45,336 nucleotides of DNA from Shewanella benthica (lineage in GTDB: Bacteria; Pseudomonadota; Gammaproteobacteria; Enterobacterales; Shewanellaceae): positions 1 through 45,336 of the forward strand of contig JAKVHY010000044.1 of NCBI GenBank assembly GCA_023284085.1, in the 5' to 3' direction. The position numbers and the translations under genes were made by a program. The notes under the pieces were generated by a model, which was not told the origin of the DNA, did no database searches, and was given only the letters and a program-made list of their open reading frames with translations. Below, piece after piece: positions 1 through 7,625 of this stretch (position 1 is its first letter; every line of letters starts with the position of its first letter).

Positions 1-244
1 TGATCAATGTTCTCAATTCAACAAACGCTCTCAAATCAACAGTCTTCCACTTCAGCTAACACTAAGATGCTCAGCATGGAATCTCAGATGCTGTTCGATG
101 AAACTGGCAATGAAGAACATATCTGAGTGATCAATGTTCTCAATTCAACAAACGCTCTCAAATCAACAGTCTTCCACTTCAGCTAACACTAAGATGCTCA
201 GCATGGAATCTCAGATGCTGTTCGATGAAACTGGCAATAAAGAA
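1..244. repeat. 127-bp-period tandem duplication of the fghA 3' end
   Basis: Bases 1-117 recur at 128-244 with one mismatch (position 112 versus 239), separated by 10 bases. The right copy contains the true last codons and stop of fghA. The left copy carries the same roughly 20 C-terminal codons and stop detached from any gene. It is therefore a local partial duplication of a gene end. The window starts inside the left copy, so further copies may lie outside. Confidence 0.9.
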
Positions 245-1036
245 GTAACTGTGATCGTAGCCTTCATGGCTTTCAAGCACTAAAGGATAGCCACTCGCCT
301 TGGCCGCAGCTTGCAGCGTCTCAGGTTTTAGCTGCTCGGTTAAGAAATTATCCGCTTCCCCTTGGCTGACTAGAGCAGGCAAAAATGATGCTCCATCCAC
401 CTCAGAGGCGTTACGCATTAGGGTACTGGCATCATAGTCGGACCAAGCCGATGTGTCCCGGCCCAAGTAAGCGGTAAAGGCTTTCTTGCCCCAAGGGCAA
501 TTAATCGGATTGCTGATAGGACTAAAAGCCGAAACGGACTGGTAAGCAGCACTGTTTCTCAGGGCGATGACTAAGGCACCATGTCCGCCCATTGAGTGCC
601 CGGCAATAGAACGCTTATCGGTCACCGGGAACATGGACTCAACCAAGGCGGGTAACTCATGGACTATGTAGTCATACATCTGGTAATGCTTGTTCCACGG
701 CGCTTGAGTCGCATTGACATAAAAACCAGCACCTTGACCTAAGTCGTAGCCCTCATCGTCGGCAACGTCGCTGCCACGGGGACTGGTATCCGGCGCAACG
801 ATAGCGATGCCGAGCTCAGCCGCCAAACGCTGGGCGCCCGCTTTGTGCATGAAGTTTTCATCGCTACACGTCAAACCAGATAACCAATAAAGTACTGGTA
901 CTTTCTGGCCATTCGATGCTTGTGGTGGCAGGTAGATGGCGAAACGCATGGCACAATTTAAGCTCGTGGATTGGTGACTATATTGCTTGTTCCAACCACC
1001 GAATATCTTATTACTACTGAGATTTTCTACTGTCAT
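179..1036 (-). CDS. fghA: S-formylglutathione hydrolase
   Basis: This esterase hydrolyses S-formylglutathione to formate and glutathione, the second step of glutathione-dependent formaldehyde detoxification in the cytoplasm. The 285-residue product has the usual family length. The nucleophile elbow GHSMGGHG places the catalytic serine at about residue 148, and QGEADNFL and GYDHSYFF near the C-terminus supply the expected acid and histidine. The N-terminal half has the family's FAIYLPP and YWLSGLTC blocks. It lies 128 bases downstream of frmA on the same strand, so the two are probably co-transcribed, although a strong hairpin fills the gap. The last 20 codons are duplicated downstream of the stop. 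Function is very secure from motif and neighbour. Confidence 0.97.
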   Translation of the reverse strand: MTVENLSSNKIFGGWNKQYSHQSTSLNCAMRFAIYLPPQASNGQKVPVLYWLSGLTCSDENFMHKAGAQRLAAELGIAIVAPDTSPRGSDVADDEGYDLGQGAGFYVNATQAPWNKHYQMYDYIVHELPALVESMFPVTDKRSIAGHSMGGHGALVIALRNSAAYQSVSAFSPISNPINCPWGKKAFTAYLGRDTSAWSDYDASTLMRNASEVDGASFLPALVSQGEADNFLTEQLKPETLQAAAKASGYPLVLESHEGYDHSYFFIASFIEQHLRFHAEHLSVS

Positions 1037-1053
1037 TATTTATCCTTATTACC

Positions 1054-1098
1054 GCTGTAATATCGCTGTAAACAGCGGGTTTACAGGAATATTACAGC
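1054..1098. other. Intercistronic hairpin between frmA and fghA
   Basis: Arms GCTGTAATAT (1054-1063) and ATATTACAGC (1089-1098) pair perfectly. Inside them, CTGTAAA (1066-1072) and TTTACAG (1080-1086) pair again after a 2-nt internal loop. No T-run follows on the minus strand, so a processing or mRNA-stability element is more likely than a terminator. This role is inferred. Confidence 0.7.
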
Positions 1099-1164
1099 AG
1101 TAGGACGATTGATTTATCTAAGGTGAAGCTGTGTTATCCGCTTCGAGAGCATTTATCAAAATGA

Positions 1165-2295
1165 CTATTTATCGAAGTGGATCACACTACGAATGCTCTT
1201 GCCTTCATGCATAAGGTCGAACGCTTCATTGACCTGTTCAAGACCCATGGTATGAGTGATGAAGTCACTTAGCTTAAACTCACCAGCCATGTAACGTTCA
1301 ACATAATCAGGTAACTCAGAGCGACCTTTAACACCACCGAACGCAGAACCTTTCCACACACGACCAGTCACAAGCTGGAATGGTCGGGTTGAGATCTCCT
1401 GACCTGCACCAGCGACACCGATAACCACAGACTCGCCCCATCCCTTATGACAGCACTCGAGCGCCGAGCGCATCACGTCGACGTTGCCGATACACTCGAA
1501 GGAGTAGTCAACGCCACCATCTGTAAGTTCAACGATGACATCCTGTATTGGCTTATCATAATCTTTAGGATTGATAAAATCGGTAGCACCAAGCTTACGA
1601 GCCAGGGCAAACTTACTCTCGTTGATATCGATAACTATGATGCGGCTGGCTTTTGCCATAGTCGCACCAATAACAGCAGACAGACCAATACCGCCCATAC
1701 CGAAGATAGCAACGGTTGCGCCCTCTTCAACCTTAGCCGTATTCATCACCGCGCCCATGCCAGTTGTTACGCCGCAGCCTAACAAACACACTTCTTCTAA
1801 CGGCGCTTCAGGATTGACCTTAGCCAGAGAGATTTCAGGCAGAACTGTGTACTCAGAGAAGGTTGAGCAGCCCATGTAATGGAAGATGTCTTTACCGTCT
1901 TTGGAGAAACGAGTAGTGCCATCTGGCATCAAGCCTTTACCTTGAGTCTCACGAATTTTTTGACACAGGTTAGTCTTACCAGATTTACAGAACTTACATT
2001 CGCCACACTCTGGGGTATAAAGTGGAATAACATGATCGCCAACCTGAACACTCGTCACGCCTTCACCGATAGACTCAACAATACCGCCACCTTCGTGACC
2101 TAGAATACAAGGAAAAATCCCCTCAGGATCATCACCCGAGAGTGTGAATGCATCGGTATGACATACGCCAGTTGCGACCATCTTGATGCGCACTTCACCT
2201 TTTTGTGGTGGCATAACATCGACAATTTCCATAGACAGAGGTTGGCCAACGGCCCAAGCTACGGCGGCTTTCGATTTGATTGTTTGTGCTGTCAT
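1165..2295 (-). CDS. frmA: S-(hydroxymethyl)glutathione dehydrogenase (class III alcohol dehydrogenase)
   Basis: It oxidises S-(hydroxymethyl)glutathione, the spontaneous formaldehyde-glutathione adduct, to S-formylglutathione with NAD+. The 376 residues have the zinc-dependent medium-chain layout. Catalytic-zinc ligands lie in TGVCHTDAF and GHEGGG, the structural-zinc cysteine cluster is PECGECKFCKSGKTNLC, and the Rossmann motif is IFGMGGIGLSAV. The motif SAFGGVKGRSELP and the C-terminus EGKSIRSVIHF are typical of class III enzymes. It is the first gene of a probable frmA-fghA unit. No regulator such as FrmR or a LysR protein is adjacent. Confidence 0.97.
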   Translation of the reverse strand: MTAQTIKSKAAVAWAVGQPLSMEIVDVMPPQKGEVRIKMVATGVCHTDAFTLSGDDPEGIFPCILGHEGGGIVESIGEGVTSVQVGDHVIPLYTPECGECKFCKSGKTNLCQKIRETQGKGLMPDGTTRFSKDGKDIFHYMGCSTFSEYTVLPEISLAKVNPEAPLEEVCLLGCGVTTGMGAVMNTAKVEEGATVAIFGMGGIGLSAVIGATMAKASRIIVIDINESKFALARKLGATDFINPKDYDKPIQDVIVELTDGGVDYSFECIGNVDVMRSALECCHKGWGESVVIGVAGAGQEISTRPFQLVTGRVWKGSAFGGVKGRSELPDYVERYMAGEFKLSDFITHTMGLEQVNEAFDLMHEGKSIRSVIHFDK

Positions 2296-2429
2296 TTTAG
2301 CTCCAAAATATAATGGGTTAAATCATGGGACCGATACCAGGGAAAGATGCTAAATCTAATTCCTGACACCGTACCTGTTGAATATGGGATAAGTATATCC
2401 CTTAAGATTAAAATGATAATCCTACTTAT

Positions 2430-2448
2430 GGGTAAATTACTTTTACCC
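2430..2448 (-). terminator. Weak hairpin after the zinc-finger gene
   Basis: GGGTAAA (2430-2436) and TTTACCC (2442-2448) form a 7-bp stem with a 5-nt loop 12 bases beyond the stop of the minus-strand gene. There is no clear U-tract, so termination here is only suggested. Confidence 0.35.
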
Positions 2449-2459
2449 TACAGTAACAA

Positions 2460-2726
2460 TCATCGTAATTGACTGTCTTTACTACCACGTCGGTTATAAC
2501 CAGCTATCTTAGTCTGTAGATTATCTTGCTCAGCTTGGCAACTAATACACAAACGAACCCCAGGTACAGCATCTCGACGTGCCTGTGGTATTTCGATTTC
2601 ACACTCTTGGCAATGAGTCAGACCCGAGCCTGCACTTAATTTCCCGCGGGCTTGTGCAACGGCCTCATCCACACTGCTATCTATTTGCTCTTGCACCGCA
2701 CCATCTCTTGACCAACCACCAGCCAT
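2460..2726 (-). CDS. DksA/TraR-family C4 zinc-finger protein (YbiI-like)
   Basis: This 88-residue protein carries four cysteines in a CxxC-x17-CxxC arrangement (about residues 39, 42, 60 and 63), with HCQECEIEIPQARR followed by GVRLCISCQ. That is the signature of the short DksA/TraR zinc-finger family, for example E. coli YbiI. It lacks the long coiled-coil that DksA inserts into RNA polymerase, so a ppGpp-cofactor role should not be assumed. The start is taken as the ATG at 2726, because GGAGAAATGAG lies just upstream; an in-frame GTG directly before it is also possible. It ends near a small hairpin and follows the PsiE-like gene by 39 bases on the same strand. Confidence 0.85.
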   Translation of the reverse strand: MAGGWSRDGAVQEQIDSSVDEAVAQARGKLSAGSGLTHCQECEIEIPQARRDAVPGVRLCISCQAEQDNLQTKIAGYNRRGSKDSQLR

Positions 2727-2765
2727 CACTCATTTCTCCGAATAAAGTGGGAACTTATAATCTTG

Positions 2766-3224
2766 CTATGTCGCTCTATTATTCAGATCAATGGCTAGCA
2801 CTTTGGGCTGAAAAGCAATCAGCCAATAGGTCACGCCTAGGGCTAGAATTACCGCGGCAGAAGCCCAGACGTATTCGGCATCTACCTCTTTAAAATCTAA
2901 TACTATGATCTTTCGCGATATCGCCATCAATGCTGTCGCTATCACGATCTGCACATGGATCACTTCTTCCTTCAGATAGATGGTGATGTTTTGGAAAATC
3001 TCTATGGCAATAAGCACTGCCAGAAAAGAACCAAATAGAGTGAGAATATCGCCCGAGCTCAGTAACCCATATGGAGGCGTTACTATCTCTTGATAAAGGA
3101 TTAATCCAACATCTATCACGCCCCATAAAATAACTAAGGTCATTAGCACTGCCAAGCCTCTTACGGCATAGTGCACCACCTGACCCAGCTTATTGATAAT
3201 AGGTTCGTTAGCTATTTTTTCCAT
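2766..3224 (-). CDS. PsiE-family (phosphate-starvation-inducible) membrane protein
   Basis: The 152-residue protein is predicted by eye to have four membrane helices (about residues 18-40, 57-77, 86-104 and 114-135). It resembles the PsiE family, including the stretch ILTLFGSFLAVLIAIEIF and the block EEVIHVQIVIATALMAISRK, which carries the family's conserved charged residues between helices. PsiE is induced by phosphate starvation in E. coli but its biochemical role is unknown. It is transcribed towards the small zinc-finger gene and the two may form a unit. No Pho box was recognised upstream. The 321-base gap before it (3225-3545) holds only the chemoreceptor's terminator and AT-rich DNA. 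Confidence 0.8.
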   Translation of the reverse strand: MEKIANEPIINKLGQVVHYAVRGLAVLMTLVILWGVIDVGLILYQEIVTPPYGLLSSGDILTLFGSFLAVLIAIEIFQNITIYLKEEVIHVQIVIATALMAISRKIIVLDFKEVDAEYVWASAAVILALGVTYWLIAFQPKVLAIDLNNRAT

Positions 3225-3459
3225 ATAAACTCCTTAAAGTCGCTGTGATATCAATGCTATAAGCCCCTAAAAACTAGAATCGACTTTCCGGTTCAAGTAA
3301 AATTAAAAACTGCACCAGCGAATGAGGTGTATTATATTCCTTATTATAATGATGATAATCCAGCGAATTATAAAATCACTTTTACCAGTAGGTAACAATG
3401 TTTATCTGGGAGGTGCGTATGTTGATCGTTCACCTGACAGAAAAGCAAAAATAAGCACA

Positions 3460-3494
3460 ATAAAGCAAAATGCCAGTCAATATATGACTGGCAT
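3460..3494 (-). terminator. Terminator of the chemoreceptor gene
   Basis: ATGCCAGTCA (3470-3479) and TGACTGGCAT (3485-3494) form a perfect 10-bp stem with a 5-nt loop. Read on the minus strand it is followed by TTTTGCTTTATT, about 50 bases beyond the chemoreceptor stop codon. This fits a rho-independent terminator. Confidence 0.7.
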
Positions 3495-3545
3495 TAGGGT
3501 GATTGGCACTTGGGTTACTTTCTTATGCCTGGGCCTGACACACAG

Positions 3546-5546
3546 CTAGATCTTAAACTGCTGTATATTCTTCGACAGATCCTCTGTCACATGCTGAAAC
3601 TCGGCCAAACTCACCGACAGGGCTTCACTCGAAGCCAATGAATCATCGGACAGACCTCGAACATTCTCCACATTGCAAGCCACCTCTTCGGCAACCACGG
3701 CCTGTTGGCCTATGGCTGAGGTGATCTCTATCGTCTGCTGCTGAATCGCCGAGATGGCACTGGTTATCCCGGTTAGGGCTGCTTCGACCTGAATGGTCAG
3801 CTCCTGACCCACATTCGCCTGTTCGACCCCCTCCTCCATGACCTGCTCGGCATGGAGCGCATTTTGTTGCAGGGTCTGAATTATCTGCTGAATATTAGCG
3901 GTCGAGTCTTGTGTCCGCGAGGCTAAGGTTCTCACCTCATCGGCTACTACGGCGAATCCACGCCCCTGCTCGCCTGCGCGGGCCGCTTCGATGGCGGCGT
4001 TGAGTGCTAACAGGTTAGTCTGCTCTGCGATACCACGGATCACGCTGAGTACCTCGCCAATCTGCTCCGAACTGGTCCTCAGGTGACGAACTACCTTTGC
4101 GGCCTCGATGACCTGAGAGGAGAGTGACTGCATGCCTTGAGTGGCCTTAGCGACAATCTCCATCCCATCACGAGACTCCTGCTGGGCTTTCTCGGCAAAT
4201 TCACTGGCGCGTTGAGCACTATTCGCCATCTCCTGAGAGGTATGGGCCATCTCAGTGGCCGCCGTTGCCACGCTGGATATCTCCTGCTTCTGCTGTGAAA
4301 CCGAATGCAATGCCTCATCACATATAGCTACCGCACCGCTTACCCCGGAATTGACCCTCTGGGTCAGTTCGCGGGTCTGCTCCAGCATCCCTTGCACCTT
4401 AGCCGCGAAACGGTTGAATGCATCACCTAATTTGCCCAGCTCATCTTCTCTGTCCATATGAATCCGTTTAGACAGATCGCTATCACCTTGGGCAATATCT
4501 TCCATTGCCTCGAGTAAACGATTGATCTGACGTCTAAAGGGTAACAGCATCATCCAAACTGTTGCGCCTACCAAGAGCATGATGACCACGGCAAGCAAGC
4601 TTGCGTTGACCATAGCCTCGTTGACTGGCGCTTCTATCACGGCGTTAGGTAACATGAAGGCTAGATGCCATTTTTGCTGGGGGTAATCACCGCCGACGCT
4701 GACATAGCTGACTCTTTGTTCTACGCCCTTGAAAGTCACCTCGCCGACGCCCTGATCCTGTGAGTTCATCAAGCGGCTCAGTTGCCCAAAACCTTGGGTA
4801 TCATTAAAATAGCTATCGACTTTACTGGCTTGAGAACCTGGTTGGAACTGCTGGGTAAATCCTGGGAAGTACACCAGTTGCCCGCTTTGAGTCATCAAGA
4901 ATGCCTGGCCCTGACCATGGTACTTCATCCTGGCTAATAGCTCGGTGCCTATGGTATCGATCAAGATATCCATGCCACCGATACCGATAAACTCCCCATT
5001 CGCATTCTTAATTACAGATTTCACCGTAGCCGAGATAGAGCCATCGTTGGCATCAACCGCAGGATCGGTCACATACATGCCATTTTTATTTATGCCTTCC
5101 TGCCACCAAGGGCGTTTGTTGGTGTAATAGTCCGCATCATTGTATCGGCCATTGAGATCGAAATACTCGAAAGTATTCGCCGAGCCAAAGAACACCGACT
5201 TAATATCACTGTCGCTATCTGAGAAATGTTTGAAGTATTGAATAACACTTTGATACTCGACATCTCGATCTAAGTTACTGAGTCGCTTATGGTACTGACT
5301 GAACCAATTCAATACTTGAGGTGAGGCAAACACAGAGTCGATCACCTTTGCCTTCTCAACAAAGTAACTGGTCACTTCGTTGGATTTAAACTGTACCAGG
5401 GCAGAGAGATCGGCATCGATCTGTTTACGGGTTCGGTCACTTTCGCCGTTGACGAGGAAGGCGGAAACGATGGCGAGTAAAATAGCTAATGCGCCGACAA
5501 TAGCAAAGACAAGCTGGAGACTGAGGGAGCTTTTTAGCTGCTTCAT
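3546..5546 (-). CDS. Methyl-accepting chemotaxis protein
   Basis: This is a 666-residue transmembrane chemoreceptor that signals to CheA/CheW. A first membrane helix (about 12-30) is followed by a large periplasmic sensor of dCache type (about 35-300, with a WWQEGINK-like block and YVTDPAVDANDG), a second helix (about 312-336), a HAMP domain (about 337-390) and the cytoplasmic signalling coiled coil. The highly conserved hairpin tip is IAEQTNLLALNAAIEAAR followed by AGEQGRGFAVVADEVRTLA. dCache receptors often bind amino acids or other small organics, but the ligand cannot be told from sequence alone. It is a single-gene unit with its own terminator. No CheB/CheR-binding pentapeptide is seen at the C-terminus, which ends in IQQFKI. 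Confidence 0.96.
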   Translation of the reverse strand: MKQLKSSLSLQLVFAIVGALAILLAIVSAFLVNGESDRTRKQIDADLSALVQFKSNEVTSYFVEKAKVIDSVFASPQVLNWFSQYHKRLSNLDRDVEYQSVIQYFKHFSDSDSDIKSVFFGSANTFEYFDLNGRYNDADYYTNKRPWWQEGINKNGMYVTDPAVDANDGSISATVKSVIKNANGEFIGIGGMDILIDTIGTELLARMKYHGQGQAFLMTQSGQLVYFPGFTQQFQPGSQASKVDSYFNDTQGFGQLSRLMNSQDQGVGEVTFKGVEQRVSYVSVGGDYPQQKWHLAFMLPNAVIEAPVNEAMVNASLLAVVIMLLVGATVWMMLLPFRRQINRLLEAMEDIAQGDSDLSKRIHMDREDELGKLGDAFNRFAAKVQGMLEQTRELTQRVNSGVSGAVAICDEALHSVSQQKQEISSVATAATEMAHTSQEMANSAQRASEFAEKAQQESRDGMEIVAKATQGMQSLSSQVIEAAKVVRHLRTSSEQIGEVLSVIRGIAEQTNLLALNAAIEAARAGEQGRGFAVVADEVRTLASRTQDSTANIQQIIQTLQQNALHAEQVMEEGVEQANVGQELTIQVEAALTGITSAISAIQQQTIEITSAIGQQAVVAEEVACNVENVRGLSDDSLASSEALSVSLAEFQHVTEDLSKNIQQFKI

Positions 5547-5731
5547 GGAGTACCTTTCATTTATTTTTATTATTAGCCCATTAATCTAGCAGAACTGCGC
5601 TAAGTGTGAAGAGTTAACCGGGATAAAATAGTGAAAAGTGTTTTTTACATGTTGTAAATCAAGGCGGGATAATGGCAAATCATGCTAAGGGAAGTAAAGA
5701 GGGCTTGGCTGTTTAACTCAAATATTCGGGC

Positions 5732-5938
5732 TCAGAACAGCTCATTGAGCATCTTTCTTTCTTCGTCACTGAGCAACGAGATGGCGCCTACACGGGGAAG
5801 CTCAGCCTTGCCCTGTAAGAGTTGCAGCTCCAGACTGGCAATCTTGAGTAAGAGTGAGTTAACCACCAGAGTAAAGGATTCACTTAACTGACTAGTATCT
5901 GGATCTAGCGTAAAATTGATGTCTCTTTGCCTGGTCAT
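5732..5938 (-). CDS. Small hypothetical protein (68 aa)
   Basis: I do not recognise the family. The start is the ATG at 5938, because GGGAGGGAAT sits 5-10 bases upstream. A longer in-frame reading to 6034 would add an implausible hydrophobic leader without a ribosome site. The product begins MTRQRDINFTLD, is mostly helical with leucine-rich heptad-like stretches (SLLLKIASLELQLLQG) and ends MLNELF. That suggests a small dimeric or coiled-coil protein. It stands alone between the chemoreceptor and the bacterioferritin pair, on the same strand as both. Confidence 0.6.
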   Translation of the reverse strand: MTRQRDINFTLDPDTSQLSESFTLVVNSLLLKIASLELQLLQGKAELPRVGAISLLSDEERKMLNELF

Positions 5939-6090
5939 TTTATTCCCTCCCACTTCTATAGCATCAGGATAACCAATTTTACTGAATACAAGCTGTACAG
6001 AAGGAAAAAAGGAAAAAAGCAAAAAGACACTCAAACGGCGCTGCTTGAGTGTCCAATACGGTTTACTTCAATACTGTCTATTATCGAGTG

Positions 6091-6558
6091 TTACATCATA
6101 GACTGAAGATAGTTTTGCAGACCGACTCTGTCGATAAGTCCTAGCTGCTTCTCTAGCCAATACATATGATCCGATTCAGTCTCCTCTAGCAATACAGCTA
6201 AGATTTCACGAGTCTGGTAGTCTTGCTTCTGTTCACATAAAGCAATTGCCTTACGCAGATTATCGGCGACTTGATACTCGTAATTGAGATCATTTTGCAG
6301 CATCTCCTGAGTATTCTTACCAATATTTAACGGCTCACGACTGGCAACGTCGGGAGTGCCCTCTAGAAATAAAATACGCTGCACTAACTTACCAGCATGA
6401 ACTCTCTCATCATCTGACTCATGGGAGATTCGCGTATGCAGCTCATTTAGCCCCCAGTCTTCATACATTAAACCATGAACGAAGTACTGATCCATTGCCG
6501 ATAGCTCGCCAGTCAGCAGCTGATTGAGTGTATCGATAACCTCTTGGTTGCCTTTCAT
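6091..6558 (-). CDS. bfr: Bacterioferritin subunit with intact diiron centre, no haem-ligand Met
   Basis: This is an iron-storage protein of the 24-mer bacterioferritin family (155 residues). The ferroxidase ligands align with E. coli Bfr: Glu18, Glu51, His54, Glu94 and an ExxH pair (Glu128, His131, displaced by one inserted residue). The position of the haem-binding Met52 is Arg in this protein. The subunit should therefore oxidise Fe(II) but not contribute to the inter-subunit haem site. It lies 11 bases downstream of the other subunit gene, which has the reverse pattern, so the two probably form a mixed shell as in other two-subunit bacterioferritins. The complementarity is read directly; the heteromer is inferred. 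Confidence 0.93.
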   Translation of the reverse strand: MKGNQEVIDTLNQLLTGELSAMDQYFVHGLMYEDWGLNELHTRISHESDDERVHAGKLVQRILFLEGTPDVASREPLNIGKNTQEMLQNDLNYEYQVADNLRKAIALCEQKQDYQTREILAVLLEETESDHMYWLEKQLGLIDRVGLQNYLQSMM

Positions 6559-6569
6559 TTGATAGCCTC

Positions 6570-7040
6570 TTACTTGTTAATTTTTGACTGAAGGTAATTC
6601 TGTGTACCGGTTAATGAGATCAACTCTTGCTGGGATTCGATCCAGTCTAAGTGCTCCTCTTCATCTTCGAGCAGATCTGCGAGTAGATCACGAGTGACAT
6701 AATCTCTTAGCGACTCACAAATCTCGATAGCAGATCTAAGCGCCAAGATTTGCTCCTCAATCATGGTCTTATCACAACTGAGCATCTCTTCGCAGTGCTC
6801 ACCGATCCTGAGCTTTTGCAGTTGCTGCAGATTAGGTAAGCCTTCGAGAAACAGTACACGCTCAATTAACTTATCGGCATGCTTCATATCCTGGATAGAT
6901 TTCTTATATGACTTATGATTCAGCTCTTCGAAGCCCCAGTTTTTATACATGCGAGCATGGAGAAAATACTGATTGATGGCAGTCAGTTCGAAGGTGAGTA
7001 TGTTATTGAGCTGAGCGAGTACCTGAGGTTGACCTTTCAT
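6570..7040 (-). CDS. bfr: Bacterioferritin subunit with haem-ligand Met52, degraded ferroxidase site
   Basis: This 156-residue bacterioferritin is the first gene of the pair. The motif IQDMKHADKLIERVLF keeps Met52, which ligates haem between two subunits. The diiron site is altered: position 51 is Asp instead of Glu and position 94 is Ile instead of Glu, while Glu18, His54, Glu127 and His130 remain. It is likely the haem-carrying, electron-transferring partner, with ferroxidase activity supplied by the downstream subunit. A Fur-box-like sequence lies about 100 bases upstream, in keeping with iron-dependent control. The tail ends QNYLQSKINK, as is usual for the family. Confidence 0.93.
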   Translation of the reverse strand: MKGQPQVLAQLNNILTFELTAINQYFLHARMYKNWGFEELNHKSYKKSIQDMKHADKLIERVLFLEGLPNLQQLQKLRIGEHCEEMLSCDKTMIEEQILALRSAIEICESLRDYVTRDLLADLLEDEEEHLDWIESQQELISLTGTQNYLQSKINK

Positions 7041-7137
7041 CTCTGCGTCCCTTAATTATGAAACTTGATCTAAATCAAGTCACAGAGACTATTACAGAAA
7101 AGAACAAAATGCAATTACCGTTACATTTCAATAACTT

Positions 7138-7156
7138 AGTAATGAAAATCATTCTT
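7138..7156. promoter_or_regulatory. Fur-box-like site upstream of the bfr pair
   Basis: AGTAATGAAAATCATTCTT matches 14 of 19 positions of the classical Fur consensus (GATAATGATAATCATTATC), including the core AATGA-AATCATT. It lies about 100 bases upstream of the first bfr start, in the region between it and the nqrM terminator. Whether Fur represses or activates here cannot be read from sequence. Confidence 0.55.
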
Positions 7157-7219
7157 GTTTACATTCTTTTTAGCGAGTGCCAGTTTTCGAGTAAAATGTA
7201 AACTAATACCAGACAGGTA

Positions 7220-7252
7220 TAAAAAAAGGCATCTTAAGATCAAGATACCTTT
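7220..7252 (-). terminator. Terminator after nqrM
   Basis: On the minus strand AGGTATCTT, a 6-nt loop and AAGATGCCT are followed by TTTTTT (stem arms at 7242-7250 and 7227-7235; one G:U pair). This is a good rho-independent terminator. It closes the nqrABCDEF-apbE-nqrM transcript about 25 bases beyond the nqrM stop. Confidence 0.85.
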
Positions 7253-7276
7253 CAGTAGTATAACGGCTAAATTTGG

Positions 7277-7501
7277 CTAGATGATGCGGTCTTTGGTGAG
7301 TTTTTCACGTCTCTCATCTTCGGCGGCCATTTTTGCTTTACGATTGTCACAAGGATCATCGCAATCGCACGCTTTATCTATCCCTAATACCCCTAGGCCA
7401 CCACAACTTCCTGCAACGGCAGTTCGCTTAACGAGATAGCCGATCGACATCAAAACAAAAAACAGCAGTAACACAACAAATGTTGCGATAAATGTACTCA
7501 T
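7277..7501 (-). CDS. nqrM: Na+-NQR maturation protein NqrM
   Basis: A 74-residue membrane-anchored protein (DUF539 family) needed to assemble Na+-translocating NADH:quinone reductase, probably by delivering iron to its buried metal site. One N-terminal helix (STFIATFVVLLLFFVLM) is followed by a conserved cysteine cluster: SCGGLGVLGIDKACDCDDPC. The start is taken at MSTFIA (7501); four extra in-frame residues upstream are possible. It is the last gene of the nqr cluster, after apbE, and is closed by a terminator. The location agrees with its role. Family assignment is firm from the cysteine pattern. Confidence 0.93.
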   Translation of the reverse strand: MSTFIATFVVLLLFFVLMSIGYLVKRTAVAGSCGGLGVLGIDKACDCDDPCDNRKAKMAAEDERREKLTKDRII

Positions 7502-7578
7502 CAAATACTCCAACTGTAGCGTGGGCCGATTATATCATCAGATCACTCGAGTAGACTAAGTCTATCGTCCAGAACAGG

Positions 7579-7610
7579 CCTAATACTAAATTCAAAAATC
7601 TAGTATTAGG
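7579..7610. other. Hairpin between apbE and nqrM
   Basis: CCTAATACTA (7579-7588) and TAGTATTAGG (7601-7610) form a perfect 10-bp stem with a 12-nt loop just beyond the apbE stop. No T-run follows on the minus strand. It is one of a set of intercistronic hairpins in this window and may be a processing or partial attenuation signal. Confidence 0.65.
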
Positions 7611-7625
7611 ACAAAGCTCGATCAG

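Noticed and set aside
1447..2103. Plus-strand open frames of 74-111 codons opposite frmA
   Set aside because: They lie wholly inside the well-supported frmA gene on the other strand, have no ribosome sites and no protein-like motifs.
3340..3366. Fur-like sequence upstream of the PsiE-like gene (ATGATGATAATC)
   Set aside because: Only one half-site agrees with the consensus, and the surrounding DNA is generally AT-rich.
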